NCBI GenBank assembly: GCA_023415305.1
Contig: JAEZKZ010000066.1
Location: forward strand, 1-23,987
From: Bacillota bacterium
GTDB taxonomy: Bacteria; Bacillota; Clostridia; Acetivibrionales; DSM-1351
Length of the DNA stretch: 23,987 nt
Direction of reading: 5' to 3'
Shown here one piece after another: positions 1 through 6,798 of the stretch (positions within the stretch are counted from its first letter, which is position 1; each line of letters starts with the position of its first letter). The translations under genes were made by a program, and so were the position numbers. A model generated the notes under the pieces. The model was not told the DNA's origin and made no database searches. It saw only the letters and a list, made by a program, of their open reading frames with translations.

Positions 1-296
1 CATTCAGAACCACCCACCTCTCGCCATCATAATCTTCATATTTTTCAGTAGTAACATTCTGCTCATAGTAAACTCCGAGCAGCCTTTTAATGTCTGCATT
101 ATCCGACCGCCTTGCAGTAAATCCCTGATCCTTCAGGCTCTTGTCTATCCTTGAAAGGTAAGGGGAAATGTCTGAAGCAATAGCATTATGGTTTTTTCAA
201 CGGTAGAATTCTCATAAGAGATCCATTTCCATATCACGTTCACCTACACCCCCGCATTGTAATGGCTCTACTCCAGACACAAATCTCACAATAGCG
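1..296 (-). pseudogene. Unidentified protein fragment, interrupted by stops, runs off the left edge
   Basis: On the minus strand one reading frame from about 296 to 1 gives convincing protein-like sequence broken by two TGA codons (near 223 and 208). It ends in a well-formed stretch containing ISPYLSRIDKSLKDQGFTAR, then a segment with GVYYEQNVTTEKYEDYDGER, and stays open to the edge. No start codon or ribosome-binding site belongs to it; its upstream end abuts the ADP-ribosylglycohydrolase remnant, as if a deletion had joined the two. I do not recognise the family. The composition would suit a gene from a conjugative or other mobile element, but this is only an impression. The rest of the gene lies outside the window. 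Confidence 0.4.
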
Positions 297-401
297 GTTT
301 GCTTTAAGTCTTCCACGGCTATTAAATTCAACAGGTACTCCAAGTGCATCTACTACACACAGGCCCATTATTCCATCTAAAACTCTATTTTTCATTCTCA
401 T
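297..401 (-). pseudogene. ADP-ribosylglycohydrolase (DraG family), N-terminal remnant
   Basis: Starting at the ATG at 401 or 395, about 33 codons on the minus strand read as the start of an ADP-ribosylglycohydrolase, including the stretch LDGIMGLCVVDALGVPVEF. Intact relatives have Gly-Asp in GLCVGDALG, where the acidic residue helps bind metal; here the Gly is Val. An AAGGGG ribosome-binding site lies just upstream. After the residues RLKAN the similarity ends abruptly and the frame stops about 18 codons later. Intact family members are roughly 250-350 residues, so more than 85% is missing. The family removes ADP-ribose from proteins; this remnant cannot. The abrupt loss suggests a deletion whose far side is the unidentified fragment at 1-296. 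Confidence 0.65.
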
Positions 402-428
402 GCCCCTTCACATACATAATCCCTAGCT

Positions 429-1123
429 TTATATTTTCAAATACTTACAGGGATTTGCTTCTCCCCTTGAAAAGAGATGTTTAACAAATTTGTCGATATA
501 CTTTGTTCTTATAGCCTCTGACGCTAATACACCATCAAATAATATCCTTTCTAAATCAATACATTTGTTCCAGCTCAAAGGCTTAAACACCTCTTACAAT
601 CCCATTATGAACGCTTAGAACATAGACTGCTTTTTCTGCATTTACTTGATTTGCTTTCCACCATTTACTCGTTGCTTCATAGATCTCCTGTTAATTCATG
701 TCACTTCTATATTTAGCATTTATTTTTTTGTCATAACATTGTCTTGGATCTCAATTTTTTTAGCTCCTAAGAGAATGTCCAATTCCTCACAAGAAATTTT
801 ACCTCGCTCAATGGAATGCTCTTTGACGCAATTTGGCAAATTATCAAGTCCTATAAAAACAATCAAAGCTGCTTCAACTTCAAAAGCTTCTTTCTCACTT
901 TAGCCCGTATCTGATAATCCAGAGGTCCACCTTTTGACCTTTACTTTTTATATTATTGATCACTTCAATTTTCTCAATATTTGAATCACTTTCCAAATTT
1001 CCGTTGGCATGATTAAACACTCTATTCCCTTTGCCTTTTCCAATATAAAAGGTCTCTCCCGTATCAGGATAATTTAAGCAATATACATAATACCATCTTC
1101 TCTTGCGTTAGTGGCGAAAACAT
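429..1123 (-). pseudogene. GIY-YIG (LEM-3-like) nuclease-domain protein, multiply frameshifted
   Basis: A gene of about 230 codons can be followed on the minus strand by changing frame several times. It starts at ATG 1123 behind a good AGGAGG site. With one extra base removed after about nine codons it reads WYYVYCLNYPDTGETFYIGKG, the GIY-YIG core of the LEM-3-like type, followed by GNRVFNHANG. A frameshift near 903 leads to KEAFEVEAALIVFIGL and then SIERGKISCEELDILLGAKK. After a stop at 720 the next piece reads EIYEATSKWWKANQVNAEKA. A further frameshift leads to a C-terminal stretch containing KHLFSRGEANPCKYL and a stop at 429. The domain order matches intact proteins of this type, so this is a decayed whole gene, not a fragment. 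An unrelated plus-strand frame at 646-903 is its shadow. Confidence 0.7.
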
Positions 1124-1154
1124 TGCTAGCCCTCCTTCTCAGCAAATAAATCAA

Positions 1155-1745
1155 TTATTTTAATTCAGTATCTGTTACATCCTCAGTTCCTCCACCAAAG
1201 AACCAACCATTTATCTCTACGAAATTAATGAACCTTTCTAAAAAATCATCGTGGCTTAAAAAGGGTTGTATAGAAATACATCCATCAATCTTTATAATTC
1301 GTTCCTCTTCGAGACCGTCTTCAAGTGGTAGCGCATCCGCAATTTTACCTGCAGCAGCTCTATATTTCTTGATTCGTTCCTTGTCCTGTTCAGTAGGGTT
1401 CTTAATTCTAGAAATATTCATATTGTCACATAGATCTGCGAGTTTAATCCTACAAGCGATTTCATTCCCAAGAATTCTGCCAATAAAATCATCATAACTT
1501 TCACCAGTTCTCTTCGTAATGCAATTGAGAACCTCAATTATTTCTTCTGAAAAGCCTTCTCCACGAAGATCATCAAATGTCACATCTGAATCTTCAATGA
1601 CATCATGCAGTACAGCACAAATTCTTTCAATTTCGTTCGCTCGTGTCATCATCACTCTCAATGGATGAAGAATATATGGTTCTCCGGCTTTGTCTACTTG
1701 TCCTGCATGAGCACGATTAGCAATTTCTAGGGCTTTATTTAGCAT
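1155..1745 (-). CDS. HD-domain (p)ppGpp-hydrolase-like protein with C-terminal FGGG tail domain
   Basis: Small one-domain relative of the SpoT/Mesh1 hydrolases, 196 residues. I chose the ATG at 1745 because GGAGG lies 6-7 bases before it; an in-frame upstream ATG at 1784 overlaps the preceding gene. The HD metal centre is complete: H13 in RAHAGQ, H47-D48 with E51-D52 in LHDVIED, and D104/N108 in KLADLCDNM. These are the residues known in Mesh1-type enzymes, which remove the 3' pyrophosphate of ppGpp; substrate here is inferred. No synthetase domain is present. Residues ~155-196 form a second unit, SIQPFLSHDDFLERFINFVE followed by NGWFFGGG, resembling the end of YggL/DUF469 proteins. The zinc-ribbon gene 22 bases upstream is probably co-transcribed. 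Confidence 0.8.
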   Translation of the reverse strand: MLNKALEIANRAHAGQVDKAGEPYILHPLRVMMTRANEIERICAVLHDVIEDSDVTFDDLRGEGFSEEIIEVLNCITKRTGESYDDFIGRILGNEIACRIKLADLCDNMNISRIKNPTEQDKERIKKYRAAAGKIADALPLEDGLEEERIIKIDGCISIQPFLSHDDFLERFINFVEINGWFFGGGTEDVTDTELK

Positions 1746-1767
1746 CACATACCTCCACTTTCTGTTT

Positions 1768-1977
1768 TCATTCACCCTCAACAAGCCTTGTTACATCTCT
1801 CCCGCACTTTTTACATTTACCATTCAGAAGAACGCCATATTTATCATTGTGAATACTATAGTCTACAAGCGTTGTCACTCCACAGTTACTGCAAAACACA
1901 TTATTGATTAGCAGCTCTTGAACATTCTTCGGAATCTGATTCCATTTCTGAGCGGCTTTAAAATCGATTACAGACAT
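1768..1977 (-). CDS. Small zinc-ribbon protein
   Basis: Encodes 69 residues with two CxxC knuckles, C29/C32 (CSNC) and C55/C58 (CKKC), the spacing of a rubredoxin-like zinc ribbon. The N-terminal 25 residues look helical (AAQKWNQIPKNVQELLI). A GGAGG site lies eight bases before the ATG. The stop is 22 bases before the HD-hydrolase gene, so the two probably form one transcript. I cannot assign a specific role; binding nucleic acid or a partner protein through the ribbon is the usual possibility. Confidence 0.7.
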   Translation of the reverse strand: MSVIDFKAAQKWNQIPKNVQELLINNVFCSNCGVTTLVDYSIHNDKYGVLLNGKCKKCGRDVTRLVEGE

Positions 1978-2060
1978 TAACGAACCTCCATATCCATATA
2001 ATCATTTGTAATAAACGCAGCGTACAATAAAGCGGAAGTTGAATGTTCCAATGCACTAAT

Positions 2061-2444
2061 TTATTCATATTGCATCAGAATTTCCTTCATACAATTCTTG
2101 TACTGTTCAATCACCGTCTCCGGAGATAGTATTTTCACCTTACTTCCAAACTGTGATATCCAAGCAAAGAAGTAGAGCTTACAGCCACCTTAATCCAGAT
2201 ACAGAAGCTATTTTCATCCTTTTCCAATCACAACGTCTTTTCCAAAGCGATCAATAACTGCATTTACAAGCGAATCATCAAATTGCAGCTGTACCAGAAC
2301 TTCCTCACCACCGAACATGTTTAAAACCTTATTTGTATACTCAGCAATATCGAAATGCTCCCTATCCGGCAGCGCAAGCTCTCTAGTTAAGTTGGTATTA
2401 TTCGATAATATTATAAGGCTCCTCTTTATTTTCCTTTCCGACAA
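2061..2444 (-). pseudogene. WYL-domain (YafY/DeoR-type) transcriptional regulator, C-terminal remnant
   Basis: The minus strand encodes the last ~125 residues of a WYL-domain regulator. The first piece contains LPDREHFDIAEYTNKVLNMF and LVNAVIDRFGKDVVIGKG and stops at 2214. A one-base shift then gives DENSFCIWIKVAVSS, and another shift gives FFAWISQFGSKVKILSPETV and EQYKNCMKEILMQYE, ending at 2061. The order and motifs (F-GG-E, IDRFG, F.W...FG..V.ILSPE) are those of the WYL C-terminal extension. The helix-turn-helix and most of the WYL domain, about 200 residues, are absent upstream. With two frameshifts and no N-terminus it cannot work as a regulator. Other regulators of this family sit next to mobile or stress genes, so its former target is unknown. 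Confidence 0.7.
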
Positions 2445-2489
2445 TTATATCACAAGTTAATTTATCTATTGCACTGAAAGTACGTAAAA

Positions 2490-2535
2490 AAGAAGCATAT
2501 CCATCTGATTTTAACTCAGATAAGATATACTTCTT
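2490..2535 (-). terminator. Intrinsic terminator after the activator operon
   Basis: Arms 2490-2508 and 2516-2535 pair over about 19 positions with a few mismatches and a 7-base loop. On the minus strand the stem is followed by a T run (CTTCTTTTTTACG). It lies 117 bases after the stop of the corrinoid-activator gene and would end the DUF1638-cobT-activator transcript. It would also end anything made from the promoter at 2591-2619. Confidence 0.75.
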
Positions 2536-2590
2536 AATCTTCTATATGATGCATACTTCACGCTATGTTTCTTTACACTATGTTGTAATC

Positions 2591-2619
2591 ATACTATAAT
2601 TCTCATCAAAAATTGTCAA
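2591..2619 (-). promoter_or_regulatory. Consensus-like sigma-A promoter, minus strand
   Basis: TTGACA (2619-2614), 17-base spacer, TAGTAT (2596-2591) on the minus strand. The spacing is ideal and the -35 is perfect. It starts only ~50 bases before the terminator hairpin at 2490-2535, so its product would be a transcript of about 100 bases unless the terminator is bypassed. It may be the stranded promoter of the lost WYL regulator gene, or drive a small RNA. Confidence 0.5.
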
Positions 2620-2651
2620 TCAATGATTCTTCATCCTATCCGGTCATTACA

Positions 2652-4457
2652 TTATGCTTCAAACATCATACAATCAATATAGAAGTCATTGAAATCCTTT
2701 GAACTTGATAATTCAACGTATTTAATCTTCTTACTGATGGAATTTGCCTGGGATAGGCAATCTTGCGACACGAGTCCTTCAATGGCTCCCTGTCCGGCAG
2801 CATTCCCTACAGCCTGTATTCTGCCTCTTAATTCAGAAGGAATAAGTCCGATTTTCAGTGCGCTGTCAATATTGATATAAGTACCAAAGCCACCGGCAAG
2901 ATATACATTTTTTATGTCAGAAAAACTAATGCCTGATTGCTTTACAAGAACATTAATGCCTGCGGCAATTGCTGCTTTAGCGTTTTGAAGCTCACGGATA
3001 TCCTTTTGAGTAATAGCAATGTCACCTTCAATAACAAAAGCACTCATTTTATCAATTACTGCAATATTTTCTAAAATACCGGACATTTCCGGTGATTTCG
3101 GTTCCCATTCATCATCTATCCTGCCAGTTTCGTCTATTATCCCAATATCAAGCATCTGCGCAACTCCATCCACTATCCCTGTTCCGCAAATTCCAACGGG
3201 GCTCACATTCCCTATAGTTGTATACTCAATACCTGACTGCAGAGAAATACTGTTTATTGCTCCCTTGACACTTCCTATTCCATTTCTAATGTTAGCACCT
3301 TCAAAAGCCGGACCTGCAGCCGAAGAGCATGCATATAAATTATCCTTGTTGCCCAGCACAATCTCACCATTTGTACCAATATCTATAAGAAGAGCTATTT
3401 CTTCCTGCTGGTACATACCGGTAGAAAGCACGGCAGCTACTGTGTCTGCACCAATATATGCCGAAACAGCCGGAAGTATACAGGCAATGCCAAATGGATT
3501 TATGTCAATGCCAAGCTCTTTTGCATTAATGGTTATCATCGATGTTACTGCTGGGATAAATGGAGCTGCAGCAATATTCCTTGCCGGTACCTTTAGTAGG
3601 AAATGCTGCATTGTAGTATTTCCTACCAGAGTAATTGCATATATGCTTGTCCTTGGAATACTTGCTTCCTTACACATCGCCTCAATACAGTTGTTTAGCC
3701 CATTGATTATTAGTGCTTGCATCTCCTCTAATCCGGCTTCCACCTCAATTGTGTGTTTAATTCTAGAAATTACATCGGCACCAAATATCTTTTGAGGATT
3801 AAGAGCAGATTGTACTGAGATCCTTTCTCCATTTGTTAAATCAATGAGGTATGCAGCAATAGTAGTTGTACCAATATCCACAGCTATACCAAATTGTCTT
3901 TTAAGGGTATCACCGGCTTCTATTCCCAATAACAGGTTTCCTGTTTTTATTAATGATACATTATAATCTTCCTGCCTAATTATTTCAGGTATCATCCTAA
4001 TTAACTGCAAATTAGGAGTTCCAATTTCCAAAGCATCACCGATAACCCTTTCAAAATCCGCTGTCTGACATGACAGACCAGGCTTTTCAAGAGTAATCTT
4101 CTCCTTTGTAACAATAGGTAAAATTGCTATGTTTCTCTGCTTACCTTCAGTTACAATTTGTGCTTGCAAATTAACGTCTTCTATAATAACTTCCATATCT
4201 GATTGAATATTATAGCTGCATGAAAGTCTGTAGCCTGCCTCAATTGCACTGGTTCCAAGGATTTTCATCTCATTTGAGGATGCAGCTGGTAAAGTCTTTG
4301 ACACTATTCTGACCTTGCATTTACCACAGGTGCCATTTCCATTACAAGGTGAATTAACAGTAATATTGGCTTCTCTGAACAACTCCAATAAATTCTGACC
4401 CTTTTCTGCTATAATTTCATATATTTCTTCATTTATTTTTACTGTAAGCTTTGGCAT
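2652..4457 (-). CDS. Reductive activator of corrinoid proteins (RACo/RACE family), ferredoxin + ASKHA ATPase
   Basis: Restores corrinoid proteins whose cobalt has oxidised from Co(I) to inactive Co(II), using ATP and a low-potential electron. The start at 4457 (MPKLTVKINEE) has AAGGAGG five bases upstream; an ATG at 4487 has none. 601 residues. An N-terminal plant-type [2Fe-2S] ferredoxin carries C38, C44, C47 and C80 (CNGNGTCGKC, then RLSC). A linker follows, then the actin/Hsp70-like ATPase with DIGTT at 194-198, VGNTTMQHF near 278, IDIGTNGEI near 359 and AGGFG at 521-525. This order and length match RACo of carbon monoxide-using acetogens. Here the natural client is MtaC. It is last in the DUF1638-cobT operon; a structured 200-base spacer separates it from cobT. 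Confidence 0.92.
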   Translation of the reverse strand: MPKLTVKINEEIYEIIAEKGQNLLELFREANITVNSPCNGNGTCGKCKVRIVSKTLPAASSNEMKILGTSAIEAGYRLSCSYNIQSDMEVIIEDVNLQAQIVTEGKQRNIAILPIVTKEKITLEKPGLSCQTADFERVIGDALEIGTPNLQLIRMIPEIIRQEDYNVSLIKTGNLLLGIEAGDTLKRQFGIAVDIGTTTIAAYLIDLTNGERISVQSALNPQKIFGADVISRIKHTIEVEAGLEEMQALIINGLNNCIEAMCKEASIPRTSIYAITLVGNTTMQHFLLKVPARNIAAAPFIPAVTSMITINAKELGIDINPFGIACILPAVSAYIGADTVAAVLSTGMYQQEEIALLIDIGTNGEIVLGNKDNLYACSSAAGPAFEGANIRNGIGSVKGAINSISLQSGIEYTTIGNVSPVGICGTGIVDGVAQMLDIGIIDETGRIDDEWEPKSPEMSGILENIAVIDKMSAFVIEGDIAITQKDIRELQNAKAAIAAGINVLVKQSGISFSDIKNVYLAGGFGTYINIDSALKIGLIPSELRGRIQAVGNAAGQGAIEGLVSQDCLSQANSISKKIKYVELSSSKDFNDFYIDCMMFEA

Positions 4458-4674
4458 ATTAACCTCCTTGAGCCACATTGTGGCCACAAATAGTAATGAA
4501 ATATATATCCTTTATCGCAATGGGGCGAATAAAGGAGGTTAATTGGCCATGTACGCTTTTAAAGTATTGAAAATACTTTGGTATTGAAATACTTTAAATA
4601 TTTCGCACGGCCATAAATTCATAGGTTAATTTGGATGACGAGCATTAGCGAAGTCTTTCAAGTTAACCTCCTAA
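4458..4674 (-). promoter_or_regulatory. Structured spacer between cobT and activator gene, flanked by 10-bp direct repeats
   Basis: The minus-strand sequence AGGAGGTTAA occurs just after the cobT stop (4672-4663) and again as the ribosome-binding site of the activator gene (4468-4459). Its exact complement TTAACCTCCT lies between them (4542-4533) and could pair with either copy. Between sits a long hairpin, 4614-4543: GGCCGTG/CATGGCC at the base, then TTTAAAGTATT (4598-4588) with AATACTTTAAA (4568-4558); an inner AAAGTATT copy (4579-4572) allows an alternative fold. A 12-bp palindrome TTGTGGCCACAA is at 4479-4490. After the first AGGAGG a TTG-started ORF of 11 codons (4660-4625) ends in TAA. 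I see no cobalamin riboswitch motifs here. Confidence 0.6.
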
Positions 4675-5730
4675 CTATTCTTGCGGTACATATTGTTCAA
4701 TACTGGCGTCGGCAAAGCTCCCCATCTGAGTGTAGGCGGCTATTGCAGCATCAATAAGCTGATAGCCTAAAGCTGCTCCTGTTCCCTCTCCAAGTCTCAT
4801 ATCCAGATTTAGCATAGGCTCCATATCAAGGGCTTTCATAACAGACGCAGTTCCAGGCTCGGCCGATCCATGTGAGGGCAGCATATATTCCCTTGCCCCT
4901 GGATGTATCCGTGTTGCAGATAATGCAGCAACAGCAGAAATAAAACCATCGATAACAATAGGAATTCTGTATATGGCCGCCCCCAGAAAACAACCGGTCA
5001 ACCCCGCAATATCAAAGCCTCCAACTTTTGAAAGAACATCGATGGGGTCATCGGGGTTAGGTTTATTTATCTGAATTGACCGCTTAATGACTTCTATTTT
5101 ATTTATATAAGCTTCTTTGGATAAACCCGATCCAACGCCTACAATGGTATTGACCGGCATACCGGTTAATACCGCTGTAATTGCGCTGCTTGTGGAGGTA
5201 TTTCCAATACCCATCTCACCAGTACCAAGAAGGTTTACACCCTCAGCTTTCAGAGCTTTGACAATATCTATACCCGTCTGTATGGCTTTTATAGCTTCGT
5301 CGCGAGTCATTGCGGGACCCTTGGCCATATTCCACGTGCCATTTCTTATTTTTCTGTTTAGTATGGTGGAATATGGTATGTCAGCGTCAACTCCAATATC
5401 CACAACCACTACTCTTGCCCCTGTAAGTCTTGAAAACACATTTATTCCCGTTATCCCGCGAGTAAAATTACAGGTTACTGAAGCAGTCACACTTTTAGGG
5501 CAGGAGCTTACTCCCTCCTCGACGACCCCGTTGTCTGCACACATTATGACTGTTGCCTTGTTATCTGCTCTAGGAGATAGAGAACCATTTATACCTGCAA
5601 GTCTTACCACAATTTCTTCAAGCTTTCCAAGGCTTCCAAGTGGTTTTGTAAGGCTATCTAATCGCATTTGTGCCGCCTTCATTGATTCAGTATCAAGAGG
5701 TACTATTTTACTTAAAAATTCATTTAGCAT
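4675..5730 (-). CDS. cobT: Nicotinate-nucleotide--dimethylbenzimidazole phosphoribosyltransferase
   Basis: Transfers phosphoribose from nicotinate mononucleotide to a lower-ligand base such as 5,6-dimethylbenzimidazole, giving the alpha-ribazole phosphate that becomes the lower loop of cobamides. I place the start at ATG 5730, with GAGG nine bases upstream; an in-frame TTG at 5745 is the alternative. The 351 residues match the usual CobT length. Diagnostic stretches are KPLGSLGKLEE near the N-terminus, GTGEMGIGNTS at 170-179, the base-binding region around HPGAREYMLPSH, and RLGEGTGAAL at the C-terminal end, where E315 corresponds to the catalytic Glu317 of the Salmonella enzyme. Its position between the DUF1638 gene and the corrinoid activator suggests it adjusts the cobamide used by MtaC. 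Confidence 0.93.
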   Translation of the reverse strand: MLNEFLSKIVPLDTESMKAAQMRLDSLTKPLGSLGKLEEIVVRLAGINGSLSPRADNKATVIMCADNGVVEEGVSSCPKSVTASVTCNFTRGITGINVFSRLTGARVVVVDIGVDADIPYSTILNRKIRNGTWNMAKGPAMTRDEAIKAIQTGIDIVKALKAEGVNLLGTGEMGIGNTSTSSAITAVLTGMPVNTIVGVGSGLSKEAYINKIEVIKRSIQINKPNPDDPIDVLSKVGGFDIAGLTGCFLGAAIYRIPIVIDGFISAVAALSATRIHPGAREYMLPSHGSAEPGTASVMKALDMEPMLNLDMRLGEGTGAALGYQLIDAAIAAYTQMGSFADASIEQYVPQE

Positions 5731-5791
5731 TTTGACCAACCTCAAATATATTGAAATTCTATCTCAGTGATATTTCTAATACACCCTGTAA

Positions 5792-6544
5792 CTAAGTGTT
5801 CTGTTGCCTTGTTATTATTTCTTCATCGTAGGATGCATTAACTACTGCCCCCGGTGGAACTATTAATACTTCATTCTCATTAAATTCACCATTCAAAATA
5901 TTTTTCATAAGCGTATTACTTCCCTCAATTTCTATGAAACGCCAATTGAAGAATTCCGATGAGCTCTTTGTGAATTCTCTATAATACTCATTATTCTGGA
6001 AACAGTCCCAAGAAATAAACCCGGCATTTTTATATTCCTTCATCCAGTTCTGTTCCATCTCCATAAGAAATTCCGCATTTTCTACGCCATATCTCTGTGT
6101 ATAATCGTTAAGCAGTGTATTATATTTGAGCTCACTGGGCTGCCAGCCTCTCTCTATCCAACCACTGGAAAACCAGTAAGTTCCCGGGTGCTCATCAAAG
6201 TAACTTCTGTATTTCTCCTTTGAACCCATAAGAAAGGTTATACAATCATGAGCTTTTGGGATTACCATAGGTACTGTTTTACTTGTTAATCCAACAATAC
6301 CATTACTGCACAAACCATAGCCAAGTATGATGTAATCGTACTTGGGACAGGTATTATAATAGTTATAGGGAAACTCGCCATTGGCCTTGTCTATTTCGGC
6401 CTGAACTCTTTCTCTTAACTTGTCAGGAGTATTGTGCAGCCCTTGATTAAGAAAGGTTACATCAATATAATGCTTTGATTGACTTGCCAGAAAAGATATC
6501 TCTCTATTTAACACATCACATGCTATTATCTTAAGCTTTAACAT
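5792..6544 (-). CDS. DUF1638 family protein
   Basis: Encodes 250 residues starting at ATG 6544 (MLKLKIIACDVLNREI), which has GGAG seven bases upstream; the ATG at 6565 lacks a site. Recognisable DUF1638 stretches are KLKIIACDVLNREIS at the N-terminus, YDYIILGYGLCSNGIVGL in the middle and VPMVIPKAHDCITFLMGSKE after it; Cys in GLCSNG and HDC are the likely functional residues. No signal peptide or membrane segment is visible. The biochemical role is unknown. The family is repeatedly found beside corrinoid methyltransferases and activators in methanogens and anaerobic bacteria, and the same is true here: it heads the operon with cobT and the activator and is divergent from mtaB. A role in cobamide handling or methyltransferase maturation is inference. 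Confidence 0.8.
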   Translation of the reverse strand: MLKLKIIACDVLNREISFLASQSKHYIDVTFLNQGLHNTPDKLRERVQAEIDKANGEFPYNYYNTCPKYDYIILGYGLCSNGIVGLTSKTVPMVIPKAHDCITFLMGSKEKYRSYFDEHPGTYWFSSGWIERGWQPSELKYNTLLNDYTQRYGVENAEFLMEMEQNWMKEYKNAGFISWDCFQNNEYYREFTKSSSEFFNWRFIEIEGSNTLMKNILNGEFNENEVLIVPPGAVVNASYDEEIITRQQNT

Positions 6545-6798
6545 TTTTATCTCCATTTCTGACATGGTGTAAATGACTTGTATAATAAATATATCAAATT
6601 ATGTGTATTTAATGTAGAAATAATTTTTGATAATATATAAATATTTTTTGATTTTAAAATTTCTTATTAATATAATCCTTATTAATTTTATAGGATTACT
6701 AATTTATTCTAAAAACCTCAAAAATATTCAAGAATTCAGCAAGCAATATCTTTTATAATCTAACTAATTCAAAAATAAATTTAAAGGAGTGTATTGAT
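6545..6798. promoter_or_regulatory. Divergent promoter region of mtaB and the DUF1638-cobT-activator operon
   Basis: This 254-base very AT-rich gap must hold the promoters of both operons. It contains a perfect 7-bp inverted repeat, TAATCCT (6673-6679) and AGGATTA (6692-6698), separated by 12 bases, which is a candidate regulator site. A TATAAT at 6754-6759 is a plausible -10 for mtaB, but no good -35 stands 17 bases before it, so activator dependence is possible. The mtaB ribosome-binding site is AAAGGAG, ten bases before the ATG. Confidence 0.45.

Noticed and set aside
1..296. TGA read as tryptophan in the left-edge fragment
   Set aside because: Two TGA codons fall where Trp or Tyr might fit, but the gene also lacks a start and is joined to another remnant, so decay is the simpler explanation; intact genes in the window use TGA as a stop.
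646..903. 85-codon plus-strand frame
   Set aside because: It lies opposite the decayed GIY-YIG gene, whose minus-strand translation gives clear family motifs, and it lacks a ribosome-binding site.
3019..3795. 258-codon plus-strand frame opposite the corrinoid activator
   Set aside because: It is the antisense shadow of a confidently identified gene, has no ribosome-binding site, and its composition is that of reversed coding sequence.
4458..4674. Cobalamin riboswitch before the corrinoid activator
   Set aside because: The B12-box and other conserved riboswitch sequences are not present; the hairpins have a different layout.
5117..5770. 217-codon plus-strand frame opposite cobT
   Set aside because: Shadow of cobT; no start signals and no recognisable protein features.
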